A stretch of DNA of 36,019 nucleotides from Eggerthellaceae bacterium (GCA_900754955.1 CAAEEV010000026.1:1-36019); one strand, 5' to 3'. Positions 17,640 through 26,170 are shown, counted from the first letter of the stretch. Numbers and translations are program-made. The notes: generated from the sequence alone by a model not told the origin.

Positions 17640-18893
17640 CTACATGCCGATGAGCGCCTGCACCGAGGTGATGAAGCTGCCCATGTTGCGCCAGCACATG
17701 AACAGCGTGATGACGATGATCACCACGCCGGCGATGTTGGCGAACGCATGGTTGCGGTAATCGCCGAGCACCTTGCCGTTCGCGCAGTACAGCACGAAGA
17801 ACGCCATGATCGGCAGCAGGATGGCGTTCGCCGCCTGAGCCACAAGGATGAGCTCGGTCGGGCTCGCGCCGAGTGCGATGGCCATCACGCAGCCGGCGAG
17901 CAGCACGATGATCCAGATGGCCTTGAACTTGAGGTCCTTGAGCGTGGCCTTCCAGCCGAGCACGCCGTTGACGGCGTAGGCGGCGGAGAGCGGGGCCGTC
18001 ATCGCAGAGGAGAAGCCGGCGGCCAGCAGACCGAGGGCGATCATCCACGTGGCCCAGTCGCCGAGGATGGGCGAAAGCGCAGCGGCCATGTCGGCGCCGT
18101 TCGACACCGTAGCGCCCGTGCCGTAGATGTTCGCAGCAGCGCACACGAGGATCGCCATGGAGATGACGCCGCCGAGACCGATGGAGAGCACCGCGTCGAA
18201 ACGCGCGTCGCCGATCTGGTCGGGATCCTTCCAACGCTCAGCCGCCGAGGAGGCATGCAGGAACAGGTTGTACGGCACGATGGTGGTGCCGATGAGGCCG
18301 ACCACCGTGAGGATGCCCGCGGAGCCCTCCTGCGGGATCGTCGGAATGAACATGCCCGCCACCACGGCGCCCCAGTCGGGGCTCGAGGCGATCGCCGTGA
18401 TGAGGAACACTACACCCATGAAGATGACGATGCCCGTGAGCACCTTCTCGATGACGCTGTAGCTGCCGATCCACATGAGCACGCCGGCGATGACGGCCAT
18501 GCCGACGACGATGGGCCAAATCGAGAGATCGGGAATGATGGCCTGAACACCGAGGATGCCGCCCGTGATGTTGCCCGTCTCGTACGCGATGTTGCCGACG
18601 AAGATCGCGATGATGACGATGATGATCGCGAACCACTTCAGGCCAGGATTGCTGATGCGGTCGCGAATGTTCTCGCCGAGGCCCTCCTGCGTAACGATGC
18701 CGATACGCGCGGCCATCTCCTGGAAGATGATGGTTGCGATGGTGGCGAACAGCAGCGCCCACAGCATCGTGTAGCCGTAGCTCGCGCCCGACATCGTGCA
18801 CGTGGTGACCGTGCCGGGGCCGATGAACGCCGCCGCAACGAGCGCGCCGGGGCCGATGTTCTTAAGTCGCTCGATGAAAGAGCTCTTTGCCAT
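17640..18893 (-). CDS. NRAMP-fold transporter lacking the metal-binding motifs
   Basis: A 417-residue NRAMP (SLC11-like) membrane protein with about eleven helices. The canonical first-helix DPGN motif reads GPGT at 25-28, so the metal-binding Asp and Asn are Gly and Thr. The sixth-helix A-x-x-M-P-H motif reads T-T-I-V-P-Y at 203-208, so the metal-binding Met is Val and the proton-linked His is Tyr. The fold is retained but transport of Mn or Fe is unlikely. B. subtilis YcsG, in the ycsF-kipA operon, is an NRAMP-family member, and here the divergent neighbour is pxpA. An organic substrate such as 5-oxoproline is therefore inferred. The ATG at 18893 follows AAAGGAGA; an upstream start at 18944 lacks support. 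Confidence 0.88.
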   Translation of the reverse strand: MAKSSFIERLKNIGPGALVAAAFIGPGTVTTCTMSGASYGYTMLWALLFATIATIIFQEMAARIGIVTQEGLGENIRDRISNPGLKWFAIIIVIIAIFVGNIAYETGNITGGILGVQAIIPDLSIWPIVVGMAVIAGVLMWIGSYSVIEKVLTGIVIFMGVVFLITAIASSPDWGAVVAGMFIPTIPQEGSAGILTVVGLIGTTIVPYNLFLHASSAAERWKDPDQIGDARFDAVLSIGLGGVISMAILVCAAANIYGTGATVSNGADMAAALSPILGDWATWMIALGLLAAGFSSAMTAPLSAAYAVNGVLGWKATLKDLKFKAIWIIVLLAGCVMAIALGASPTELILVAQAANAILLPIMAFFVLYCANGKVLGDYRNHAFANIAGVVIIVITLFMCWRNMGSFITSVQALIGM

Positions 18894-19373
18894 GCGTCTC
18901 TCCTTTCCCTCAAGACGTCGTTGACCTGCTGCGCAGGCCGCCATGGCACGGCTCCTGGAAGCGTTCCCCTTGTCGATATGTCCGCCGCTTGAAGGATTCC
19001 CCCGCGCGAGGGCTCAAACCCGATGGGGCCTCGTGCCGAAGAATCTGGCCGAGGAAGCACGTGCGCATGATGCGCCTCCGCAGATTGAATGCTTTATTTT
19101 AGCGAACGGGAATTCAAAATTCCTTCACATTGCGCCTCTGGGCCCGCAAACGCTCCAAAAATGGGGGTATGAGGCATCTTTACCCCTCTGGTATGGGAAA
19201 ATATGCCGCAGTAGAGTGCAGGAGCGTTTCGATTCTCGCGTGCGTCGGCCTTCGCCTTGGTGCGGCGCTGCGGGCCCCATCCCCGCACGCTCGTCCCCGC
19301 GAGCAGGCCTTCGCCTGCATCGCACGGACTCGAGTACAATAGCGAAAAAGCGTTTCGATTACGGGAGGTTTCC
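18894..19373. other. 480-bp divergent spacer between the NRAMP-like gene and pxpA
   Basis: No gene. It holds the promoters of both flanking genes, a small GGAATT-CAA-AATTCC hairpin at 19109-19123, the element at 19148-19229, and a -10-like TACAAT at 19335-19340, 34 bp before the pxpA start. No known riboswitch was recognised in the long leader of the transporter gene. Confidence 0.6.
19148..19229. repeat. 82-bp element with inverted ends
   Basis: The ends are AAACGCTCC (19148-19156) and GGAGCGTTT (19221-19229), a perfect 9-bp inversion. Inside, GGGGTA (19164-19169) pairs with TACCCC (19181-19186). The interior is far less GC-rich than its surroundings. It looks like a discrete folded RNA or small inserted element. 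Confidence 0.5.
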
Positions 19374-20135
19374 ATGGACCGCGTTGATCTGAATTCCGAT
19401 TTGGGCGAGAGCTTCGGCCGCTACACGCTCGGCCTCGACGCGGAGGTGATTCCCCTCGTCTCGAGCGTCAACATCGCCTGCGGCATGCACGCCGGCGATC
19501 CCGACGTGATGCGTCGCACGGTGAAGATCGCCGCCGACGCGGGCGCGGCAATCGGCGCGCATCCAGGCTACCCCGACCTCCAGGGTTTCGGACGACGCGA
19601 CATGAACCTCTCCCCCGACGAGGGCTACGACTGCGTGCTGTACCAGATTGGGGCGCTCGCGGCGTTCGCACAGGCGGCCGGCACCCGCCTGCACCACGTC
19701 AAGCCGCACGGCCAGCTTTACAATCGCGCCGCGAAGGACCGCCCCTTCGCGGATGCCATCGCGCAGGCGGTGCACGACTTCGACAGCAGCATCGTGCTTG
19801 TGGGCCTGGCAGGCGGCCAGCTCATCGAGGCGGGCCGCGCGCTCGGCCTCACCGTCGCCGGCGAGTTCTTCACCGACCGCAACTACAACGACGACGGCAC
19901 GCTTGTGTCGCGCGCACGCCCCGACGCGCTCATCATCGACGACGACTTCGCCGTGGCGCGCGTGGTGCGCGCTGTGCAGACCAGCACCATCGAGAGCGTG
20001 ACGGGCAAGACAATCGAGGTGGCCGCCGACACCATCTGCGTGCACGGCGACAACGCGCATGCGCTCGCCTTCGTGCGCAAGACGCGCGCCGCCCTCGAAG
20101 AGGCAGGCATCGCCATCAAACCCTGCGGCGCGTAG
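19374..20135 (+). CDS. pxpA: 5-oxoprolinase subunit A (LamB/YcsF family)
   Basis: A 253-residue LamB/YcsF protein of normal length (about 244 in E. coli). Family motifs are DLNSDLGESFGRY at the N-terminus, NIACGMHAGDP, GAHPGYPDLQGFGRR, HVKPHGQLYN, and ADTICVHGDNAHALAF near the end. PxpA works with PxpB and PxpC to hydrolyse L-5-oxoproline to L-glutamate with ATP. The partner genes are 15 kb away in this window, on the same strand. The ATG at 19374 follows GGGAGGT; an upstream in-frame extension runs through noncoding sequence. The adjacent divergent NRAMP-like gene completes the B. subtilis ycs gene set. Confidence 0.95.
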   Translation: MDRVDLNSDLGESFGRYTLGLDAEVIPLVSSVNIACGMHAGDPDVMRRTVKIAADAGAAIGAHPGYPDLQGFGRRDMNLSPDEGYDCVLYQIGALAAFAQAAGTRLHHVKPHGQLYNRAAKDRPFADAIAQAVHDFDSSIVLVGLAGGQLIEAGRALGLTVAGEFFTDRNYNDDGTLVSRARPDALIIDDDFAVARVVRAVQTSTIESVTGKTIEVAADTICVHGDNAHALAFVRKTRAALEEAGIAIKPCGA

Positions 20136-20146
20136 CACCGCGGTGC

Positions 20147-20258
20147 GGAGAAAGCCGAGCTGCGAGACGCGCGAAGGGATGCGAGCGAAATAGAGCTGCG
20201 CCATGCACGCAAAGGGGCACGGGCGAAACCGAGCTAGCCATGCACTAAAGGTGCGTGG
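20147..20258. repeat. Degenerate 36-38-bp tandem repeat after pxpA
   Basis: Three units (20147-20184, 20185-20222, 20223-20258) share G-G/C-A/G-AAA, then GAGCT, then a CATGCAC-like centre and AAGG-GC. The second and third are the closest. The block starts 11 bp after the pxpA stop. Confidence 0.6.
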
Positions 20259-20297
20259 TGTGGAAGCGGAGGCTCCACGCGACACGTCCGCTCCGCA

Positions 20298-20335
20298 AAA
20301 TGCCGTTTTTTCCAAATAATCGCCGCTGTGTAACA
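20298..20335 (-). repeat. Inverted-pair element, copy 1
   Basis: On the minus strand it begins TGTTACACAGCG and continues to TTTGGAAAAA. It matches the copy at 20446 at about 27 of 33 positions. Confidence 0.55.
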
Positions 20336-20445
20336 CGCTGAGACGCGCAGCGTGTCGCGCTGGAAAACAACGCTTGCATAACACCTGGTCAGCGCGCAGC
20401 GCATAATGCCACGCACGTCTTTCGAACGCAAATGCCCCGCCAATG

Positions 20446-20483
20446 TGTTACATAGCGCCCATTTTTTGGAAAAATCAGGAAAT
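20446..20483 (+). repeat. Inverted-pair element, copy 2
   Basis: Begins TGTTACATAGCG and continues to TTTTGGAAAAATC. It faces copy 1, so the two define about 185 bp with inverted ends. The interior (20336-20445) has no gene. The central TTTTTGG-AAAAAT core resembles the core of palindromes A to C, which may mean a distant relationship. Confidence 0.55.
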
Positions 20484-20601
20484 AGCGCAACGAAGAACCA
20501 TCCACACGCGCAGTCTTAGAAGCGCAAAGAACTTCGGAGCAGCAGCCGCGCTAAGGCCCGCGCAACATCGCCAGACCCATCTGCCGCGTGGGCGCCCATA
20601 C

Positions 20602-20628
20602 AAAAAAGGGCTGCCGAAGCAGCCCTTT
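20602..20628 (-). terminator. Rho-independent terminator of the ABC importer operon
   Basis: Perfect 10-bp stem AAAGGGCTGC / GCAGCCCTTT with the loop CGAA, ending in TTTTTT on the minus strand, directly after the ATPase gene stop. Confidence 0.93.
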
Positions 20629-20630
20629 CG

Positions 20631-21485
20631 CTACGAGATGTGCCCCAAGAAGTCCTTCGTGCGGTCGGACTGCGGGTTGTCGAACACCTCATCGGGGGTG
20701 CCCTGCTCCACGATCACGCCGCCGTCCATGAATACCACGCGGTCAGCCACATCGCGCGCGAAGCCCATCTCGTGAGTCACCACGATCATGGTCATGCCCT
20801 CGGCCGCAAGCTCCTTCATGACGTTGAGCACGTCGCGCACGAGCTCGGGGTCGAGCGCGCTCGTGGCCTCGTCGAACAGCATCACGTGCGGGTTCATCGC
20901 CAGGGCGCGCGCAATGGCCACGCGCTGCTGCTGACCGCCCGACAGCTGGCTCGGCTTGTAGTCCACGCGCTCGCCGAGACCCACGCGCTCGAGCTGCTCA
21001 ACGGCGATCTTCTCCGCCTCCTCCTTCGAGCGCTTGAGCACCTTGGTCTGCGCGAGCATCACGTTCTTCTTCGCCGTGAGGTGCGGGAACAGGTTGAAGC
21101 TCTGGAACACCATGCCCACCTTGGCACGCACCTTGTTGATGTCGGTGTCCTTGGCCGTGATCTCGGTGTCCTCGAAGAAGATCTGGCCGCCTGTGGGCTC
21201 CTCGAGACGGTTGATGCAGCGCAGCATCGTAGACTTGCCCGAACCTGACGGCCCGAGCACAACCACCACTTCGCCGCGGTACACGTCAAGGTCGACCCCG
21301 CGCAGAACCACCAGGTCGTCGAAGCTCTTCTGCAGGTTGCGGATGCGCACCACGGGCTGCTCGCCCGCCGCCTTGCGCTCCTCCTCAACCGCGACCGACG
21401 CGTGATGTCGGTAGCCCTGGTTGCCCGCGGACGCAGCTGCGACGCCAGCCTCTGCGGAAGTCTGCTTCATTTCCAATTCGCTCAT
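20631..21485 (-). CDS. Polar amino-acid ABC transporter ATPase
   Basis: A 284-residue ATP-binding subunit. It has Walker [10 protein letters not shown], the Q-loop [12 protein letters not shown], the signature LSGGQQQR, Walker [13 protein letters not shown], and the switch histidine in VTHEMGF. The GlnQ-type FNLFPH pattern is typical of importers for polar amino acids. The first ~45 residues are a non-conserved polar lead. The ATG at 21485 follows AGGAAGGA; a longer upstream frame to 21692 lies inside the permease gene and was rejected. It is the last gene of the binding protein-permease-ATPase set, 13 bp after the permease, and is followed by a strong terminator. Confidence 0.95.
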   Translation of the reverse strand: MSELEMKQTSAEAGVAAASAGNQGYRHHASVAVEEERKAAGEQPVVRIRNLQKSFDDLVVLRGVDLDVYRGEVVVVLGPSGSGKSTMLRCINRLEEPTGGQIFFEDTEITAKDTDINKVRAKVGMVFQSFNLFPHLTAKKNVMLAQTKVLKRSKEEAEKIAVEQLERVGLGERVDYKPSQLSGGQQQRVAIARALAMNPHVMLFDEATSALDPELVRDVLNVMKELAAEGMTMIVVTHEMGFARDVADRVVFMDGGVIVEQGTPDEVFDNPQSDRTKDFLGHIS

Positions 21486-21498
21486 CTCGGCATCCTTC

Positions 21499-22938
21499 CT
21501 ACAGGCTCGACATCTGCTCGGGCGTGATGCCCGCGCTCGACCCGCTGCCGCCGCGCGCCGCCTCGGAGGCATCGCGCGTCTCGGTGCCGGGACGCTCGGC
21601 CAGCTCGTCAACCATGCTGCGATTGCCACGCTTCTTGCGCTTCTTCTTGCCCATCGACGCACCCGTGTCGTTGCCGGCAAGGCGCGCCTCAAGGTTGCCC
21701 ACCAGTTTGGCGAGCGGCAGCGTAATCACGAGGTAGAAGCACGCTGCCACGATGTACGGCGTGATGGAGCCCGTCGCCGCCACGATGGTCTTGGCGTACA
21801 TGACCACCTCCATGACGCCCACCGCGGCGAGCATCGAGGTGTCCTTGTACAGCAGGATGAACTCACTCGTCATCGTGGGGATCACGCGGCGAATGGTCTG
21901 CGGGATGATGACGAACAGCATCGTCTGCGCACCGTTCATGCCGAGTGAGCGCGACGCCTCGAACTGACCCTTCGGAATGGACTGAATGCCCGCGCGGAAG
22001 ATCTCGCAGAGGTAGGCGCCCGAGTTCATGAACAGCACGATCACGCCGAGCGGGAACGACGGAATCTGGATGCCCGCAAGCGGCAGACCGAAGAAGGCGA
22101 TGTAGATCTGCAGGAACAGCGGCGTGCCGCGCACGACGTTCACGTACGTGGTGGCGATGCCGCGCAGCACGCGGAACTTCGACATGCGCATGAGCGACAG
22201 CACGAAGCCGACGGGGATGGCAAGCGGGAACGCGCACGCCACGATGGCGAGCGCCTGGAGGAAGCCCCAGAACACCACAGGCAAACTCGTCACAAGGATC
22301 GTGGGATCGAGGAACAGCTTGAGGAACTTGTTGGAGTTCCACTGCTGCACCCAGCCCTGCTCGCTCAGGAAGTTGGAGAACTGCTCGAACGGATCGACGT
22401 CGGTCACGGCGATGGCGGGAATGTCGGCGATCTCATGCTGCGAGCCGTCGGCTAGCGTATAGGTGCCCGCAAGCTGCATGTTGCCGCCCGCAGCCGGGAA
22501 GAACACCTCGTAGATCTCGAGGCGCAGCGTTCCCTCGGTGGACACTGGCTCGGCGAACGTCGCCGTGAACGTCTGGCCGTCCATGGAGAACTCCACGTCG
22601 GGGTAGTTGCGGTCCATGCGGTCGGCGCCCGTCAGCAGCGTGGCGCGCGCGTCCTCGAGCGAGAAGGTCGTGCCCTCGGGCAGCACGAGCGACACCGCGG
22701 AAATGCCCTCGCCCTCGGCCACGTCGGCGTCCCACGTGATGCGCGTCTCGGTGGCGCCGAGCACGCTGTTGTCGCCTGCGGCGTCGGAATTGGGACGCGC
22801 CGAGCACTTCTCGGTGGTGAGGCCGAGCGCCTGAGCGGGCAGCGCGCTCGTCACGAGCGCCGCCGCCATCGCAAGCGCAGCGAACGCCAGCACCACGGCC
22901 TTGAGGCGCGGGAGTCGTCCTTGCAATCTGTTCTGCAT
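21499..22938 (-). CDS. Amino-acid ABC permease with an extracytoplasmic N-terminal domain
   Basis: 479 residues against about 220-240 for ordinary His/Gln-type permeases. Residues 1-39 look like a signal peptide ending PAQA. Residues 40 to about 205 form a hydrophilic, beta-rich domain unlike a solute-binding protein. From about 210 comes the MetI-like permease core, with [10 protein letters not shown] at about 268-277 and the EAA loop [14 protein letters not shown] at about 327-340, which contacts the ATPase. A basic, Gly/Ser-rich tail of about 60 residues follows. The N-terminal domain may guide the binding protein or ligand. The substrate is probably a polar amino acid. The ATG follows GAGGAAC. 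Confidence 0.9.
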   Translation of the reverse strand: MQNRLQGRLPRLKAVVLAFAALAMAAALVTSALPAQALGLTTEKCSARPNSDAAGDNSVLGATETRITWDADVAEGEGISAVSLVLPEGTTFSLEDARATLLTGADRMDRNYPDVEFSMDGQTFTATFAEPVSTEGTLRLEIYEVFFPAAGGNMQLAGTYTLADGSQHEIADIPAIAVTDVDPFEQFSNFLSEQGWVQQWNSNKFLKLFLDPTILVTSLPVVFWGFLQALAIVACAFPLAIPVGFVLSLMRMSKFRVLRGIATTYVNVVRGTPLFLQIYIAFFGLPLAGIQIPSFPLGVIVLFMNSGAYLCEIFRAGIQSIPKGQFEASRSLGMNGAQTMLFVIIPQTIRRVIPTMTSEFILLYKDTSMLAAVGVMEVVMYAKTIVAATGSITPYIVAACFYLVITLPLAKLVGNLEARLAGNDTGASMGKKKRKKRGNRSMVDELAERPGTETRDASEAARGGSGSSAGITPEQMSSL

Positions 22939-23307
22939 GTTGTAGTTCCTCGTGGTCAGTTGTCACGTTTCGATCGCACCCTGGGCGATCAACTGCCGCG
23001 AGGCTTCGCGAGCCGGACGAATGCCGGCTGGGGAAGCCTCGCGGCAGGTGGTCGGAGTGCGGAGTGCGCACGATGCGCGGCGCCCCTAAAACCGCTTCGA
23101 CCTGAGGGGCCGCAAAGCCCGCTCAGGTCGACTGCGCGTCAGCGGAAGCACCCTCGCGCCACAGCCCGCACGTACGCGCGAACCAAGCGCGAGGGCGCGC
23201 CCGCGACATCAGCTCATCACGCCTGCGCACGTGCGAGCAACGCGGCCGTTTCCCGTTTAGTCAGTCGGGACGTACCATCGTGCCCGCACTCGTGCAGGCG
23301 ATGCACA
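22939..23307 (-). promoter_or_regulatory. Multi-hairpin spacer between binding-protein and permease genes
   Basis: The 369-bp spacer holds four stem candidates and no gene. 22993-23047 has arms of about 25 nt beginning CTGCCGCGAGGCTT. 23097-23131 pairs TCGACCTGAG with CTCAGGTCGA. 23151-23195 pairs CCCTCGCGC with GCGCGAGGG. 23221-23299 is a long imperfect stem around GCCTGC / GCAGGC. Such structures commonly stabilise or terminate the binding-protein message, so that it is made in excess over the permease. Confidence 0.6.
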
Positions 23308-24138
23308 CTAAGCCAGGAACTGCGCCGTCAGGTCGTCGATGGTGCCGTTCTCCTGCAGCGTGGCGATGGCCTCGTTGATGGCAGCCAGCAGCTCGGGGTT
23401 GTCCTTCGACACGGCAACCGCGTACTCCTCGCCGGTGGCGGCGTTCTTCACGATCTCAGCGTCGGTGTAAGCCTCGGCCAGCATCTTCTCGACGACGGCC
23501 TTGTCCATGCACACGGCGTTGGCCTGGCCGGCCTGCATCGCGGCGAAGGCGTCGGTGGCGTTGCCGTACGGCTGGATGGTGGCGTTCGGGAAGTTCTCCT
23601 GAGCGAAGGTCTCACCGGTGGTGCCGGACTGCACGGCGATGATCATGCCCTCGGCGTTGAGCGCGTCGTCAACGTTGTCGGAGGTGATGTCGCCGCCCTT
23701 CATGACAGCCACGGACTGGTCGGCGATGTAGTACGGATCGGTGAAGTCGACAGACTCGGCGCGCTCGGGATCAACGGTGATGCCGGAGATGCCCACATCG
23801 GCCTGGCCACCGGCCTGAATGGCCGGCACGATGCCGTCGAACTGGATGGTGGTGAACTCGCACTCGAGGCCGAGCTGCTCGGCGATGGCCTTGCCGAGCT
23901 CGATGTCGAAGCCGACGTACTCGTCGCCCTCGAGGTTCTCAAACGGCGGGAAGTCCGGCGACGTGGCGATCGTCAGCGTGCCGTCGTTCACGAGCGTGTA
24001 GCCCGCCTCGGTGGAGGCAGCGTCGGACGAAGCGCTCGACGAAGCGGACGAGCTCTCGTTGGACGAGCAGCCGAACAGGCCCAGAGCAGCGACCAGCGCG
24101 CCGCAGGCGAGCACGACACCCCATTTCTTCATTTTCAT
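23308..24138 (-). CDS. Amino-acid ABC transporter substrate-binding lipoprotein
   Basis: A 276-residue lipoprotein. The lipobox cysteine is C24 in LGLFGC, followed by a Ser/Ala-rich tether and then the family-3 solute-binding fold: TLTIATSPDFPPFENLEGDEYVGFDIELGKAIA and, later, GSGT-like AVQSGTTGETFA. It captures a polar amino acid outside the membrane for the downstream permease and ATPase. The ATG at 24138 lies 9 bp after AAAGGGGAAAG; a second ATG two codons on is possible. A well-spaced promoter sits 69-97 bp upstream. The ligand cannot be read from sequence; glutamate or glutamine would suit the 5-oxoproline theme, but that is speculation. Confidence 0.93.
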   Translation of the reverse strand: MKMKKWGVVLACGALVAALGLFGCSSNESSSASSSASSDAASTEAGYTLVNDGTLTIATSPDFPPFENLEGDEYVGFDIELGKAIAEQLGLECEFTTIQFDGIVPAIQAGGQADVGISGITVDPERAESVDFTDPYYIADQSVAVMKGGDITSDNVDDALNAEGMIIAVQSGTTGETFAQENFPNATIQPYGNATDAFAAMQAGQANAVCMDKAVVEKMLAEAYTDAEIVKNAATGEEYAVAVSKDNPELLAAINEAIATLQENGTIDDLTAQFLA

Positions 24139-24206
24139 CTTGTCTTTCCCCTTTCCTTGAAGCCCGCGCGTTCTCTCTCGCATTTGGGCTAAAAGCAGAT
24201 TGTACA

Positions 24207-24235
24207 ACTATATGGTCTTACGCCGTCGGAATCAA
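24207..24235 (-). promoter_or_regulatory. Sigma-70-like promoter of the ABC importer operon
   Basis: On the minus strand, TTGATT (24230-24235), a 17-bp spacer and TATAGT (24207-24212). The region is AT-rich and lies 69 bp before the binding-protein start. Confidence 0.7.
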
Positions 24236-24343
24236 CGAAACATGCTGTTAAAAGGGTGTTTCGGGCGTTTTCGACGAGGGGCGACAGAGAGCTGCAGCAA
24301 GCCTCGGCCCGCCTTTGCAACGAGCCCCGCCGTCCCGCCGCAG

Positions 24344-25255
24344 CTAGTGCGACTGCATCGGGCCGATGTAGCCCATCGGCGTGATGGTGCGCGGCGGTTT
24401 GGGCGCCGCGGGGATCTTCGCCTCCGCCTCGTCGGGCACCTGCAGCTTCTCGTTGAGGTCCATCGTCTTGGCGCGGCGCACGGCCTTCGGCTTCGCCTTC
24501 GCCGCGCTCTCGCCCTCGAGGGCCTGGGCGAGCACCTGCATGCGGTTCTCGACCTCCTCGATGATGCGCGAGCAGTCCTTGAGCTCGGCGTACGAGTCCA
24601 CGCCCTCCACGGGGCGCACCGCCTTGTACTTGAGGTCGTGCTCGAGGCTTGCCCAGAAGTCCATCGCGATGGTGCGGATCTGGATCTCGACGGGGATGTC
24701 TTCCTTGGAGTCGAGGAAGTACACGGGGATGCGCACGATGAGATGCAGGCTGCGGTAGCCGTTCTCCTTGGGGTGCGCGATGTAGTCCTTCACCGTGACC
24801 ACCTTGAGGTCGTCCTGATGCTCGAGGTAGTTGAGGACGTCGTAGGCGTCCTGCACGTACGACACGATGACGCGCAGGCCCGCGATGTCCATGATGTTGG
24901 CTTCCATCGACTCGAGCGTGGCGCTCTTGCCGTAGCGCTCGAGCTTCTCGAAAATCGACGGGACCGACTTCATGCGCGATTCGATGTGGTGGATGGGGTT
25001 GCGGCGCTGACGCAGCTTGAGGTCCTGGTCGAGCGTCTCGAGACGCACCTCCATCTGGCGCATGGCGGCGTGGTACTTCTGCAGAATGTCCTGCGCGGCG
25101 TACTCGAGCACGGCGAGGGCGTCGATGTCGTTCTCGGTGAGCATGCGGCTCTGCGTCAGCTTGCGCGAACGCTGCTGCGACACGTCGTCCATACCGCGGC
25201 GATACGCGCTTGCGGCGTTCGTGCGGATCTCGTCAAGCGATTCCAAGCTGCTCAT
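24344..25255 (-). CDS. Small alarmone synthetase (RelA/SpoT-domain GTP pyrophosphokinase)
   Basis: 303 residues containing one RelA/SpoT synthetase domain and no hydrolase, TGS or ACT domain. Diagnostic parts are HHIESRMKSVPSIFEKLERYG, MDIAGLRVIVSYV, ENGYRSLHLIVRIPV, and EIQIRTIAMDFWASLEHDLKYK, covering substrate binding and the catalytic acid and base. It makes (p)ppGpp from ATP and GDP or GTP. An Ala/Lys/Pro-rich C-terminal tail of about 65 residues is unusual. The ATG at 25255 overlaps the mazG stop (ATGA) and follows GGAGG, so the pair is coupled: one gene makes nucleotide alarmones, the other removes non-canonical NTPs. Confidence 0.9.
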   Translation of the reverse strand: MSSLESLDEIRTNAASAYRRGMDDVSQQRSRKLTQSRMLTENDIDALAVLEYAAQDILQKYHAAMRQMEVRLETLDQDLKLRQRRNPIHHIESRMKSVPSIFEKLERYGKSATLESMEANIMDIAGLRVIVSYVQDAYDVLNYLEHQDDLKVVTVKDYIAHPKENGYRSLHLIVRIPVYFLDSKEDIPVEIQIRTIAMDFWASLEHDLKYKAVRPVEGVDSYAELKDCSRIIEEVENRMQVLAQALEGESAAKAKPKAVRRAKTMDLNEKLQVPDEAEAKIPAAPKPPRTITPMGYIGPMQSH

Positions 25256-26148
25256 GCGGAAACCTCCAGCACCTTCGAAATGGTCCAGAGCTCTTCGAGC
25301 TCGTCTGCGGTCAGATCCTCGATGCGACGGCCCTGCCCCCAGGCGGCGCCCTCCATGAACGCCCAGCGGCGGCGGAACTTCGTGCACGTTGCACGCAGGG
25401 CGTTCTCGCTGCTCACGCCCATGCGGCGCGCCACGTTCACGAGCGAGAACAGCACATCGCAGAACTCGAGCTCGACCGCGGCTGCCGCCTGCTCGTCGGC
25501 TTCCTTGAGGATCTTGCCGTCGGAGGACTTGGGCGCCGCCGCATAGGCGGCCTTAAGCTCGGCGACCTCCTCGGCCACCTTCTCCCACACGTCGTCCACC
25601 GTGTCCCATTCGAAGCCCGCGGCCGCCGCCTTGCGCGAGATCTTCTGCGCCTGCATGAGCGCGGGAAAGCTCGTCGGCACCCCGTCGAGCAGGCCCTCGG
25701 GTATCTCGACGCCGGCGGATGCCGCCTCGGCATCGGCCGATTCCTTCTCGGCGAGCTTCACCTGCTCCCACAGGCCCGTGACGTCGTTGGCGTTCTCGGC
25801 CGTGGCGTCGCCGAACACGTGGGGGTGGCGGCGGATCATCTTCTCGTCGATCGCGCGGCACACGTCGTCGATGTCGAACTCGCCTGCATCGGCGGCGATC
25901 TGGCTCTGCAGCACCACCTGCAACAACACGTCGCCGAGCTCTTCGCGCAGATGCGCGACGGAGTCGGACTCGATGGCGTCAACCGCCTCGTATGCTTCCT
26001 CGATCATGTTGTGGGCGATGGAGCGGTGCGTCTGCTCACGATCCCACGGACAGCCGTCGGGCGCACGCAGCGCCTCGATCGTCGCCACCAGCCCGTCGAA
26101 GGCAGGGTGGCTTACCGGCGTGACGTCGGCCACGCGCTTTTCGGACAT
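25252..26148 (-). CDS. mazG: Nucleoside triphosphate pyrophosphohydrolase MazG
   Basis: A 298-residue two-domain MazG. The first domain has APDGCPWDREQTHRSI, EEAYEAVDAIE, REELGDVLLQVVLQSQIA and RRHPHVFGD. The second carries a degenerate repeat of the E-x-x-D helices (ELEFCDVLFSLVNVARRMG). It hydrolyses NTPs, especially damaged or non-canonical ones, to NMP and pyrophosphate; in E. coli it also lowers ppGpp. The stop overlaps the start of the alarmone synthetase gene by four bases. The ATG follows AGAAAGG. Confidence 0.95.
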   Translation of the reverse strand: MSEKRVADVTPVSHPAFDGLVATIEALRAPDGCPWDREQTHRSIAHNMIEEAYEAVDAIESDSVAHLREELGDVLLQVVLQSQIAADAGEFDIDDVCRAIDEKMIRRHPHVFGDATAENANDVTGLWEQVKLAEKESADAEAASAGVEIPEGLLDGVPTSFPALMQAQKISRKAAAAGFEWDTVDDVWEKVAEEVAELKAAYAAAPKSSDGKILKEADEQAAAAVELEFCDVLFSLVNVARRMGVSSENALRATCTKFRRRWAFMEGAAWGQGRRIEDLTADELEELWTISKVLEVSA

Positions 26149-26170
26149 GTAGTGCCTTTCTTCTTGAAAG

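Noticed and set aside
16063..18234. 723-codon minus-strand frame across the LuxR gene and part of the NRAMP-like gene
   Set aside because: It is antisense to one real gene and out of frame with the other; the peptide has no recognisable domain.
17640..18893. Annotation as a manganese/iron transporter MntH
   Set aside because: The Asp, Asn and Met metal ligands and the helix-6 His are all replaced.
18894..19100. Metal riboswitch in the leader of the NRAMP-like gene
   Set aside because: No yybP-ykoY or other known riboswitch core was recognised.
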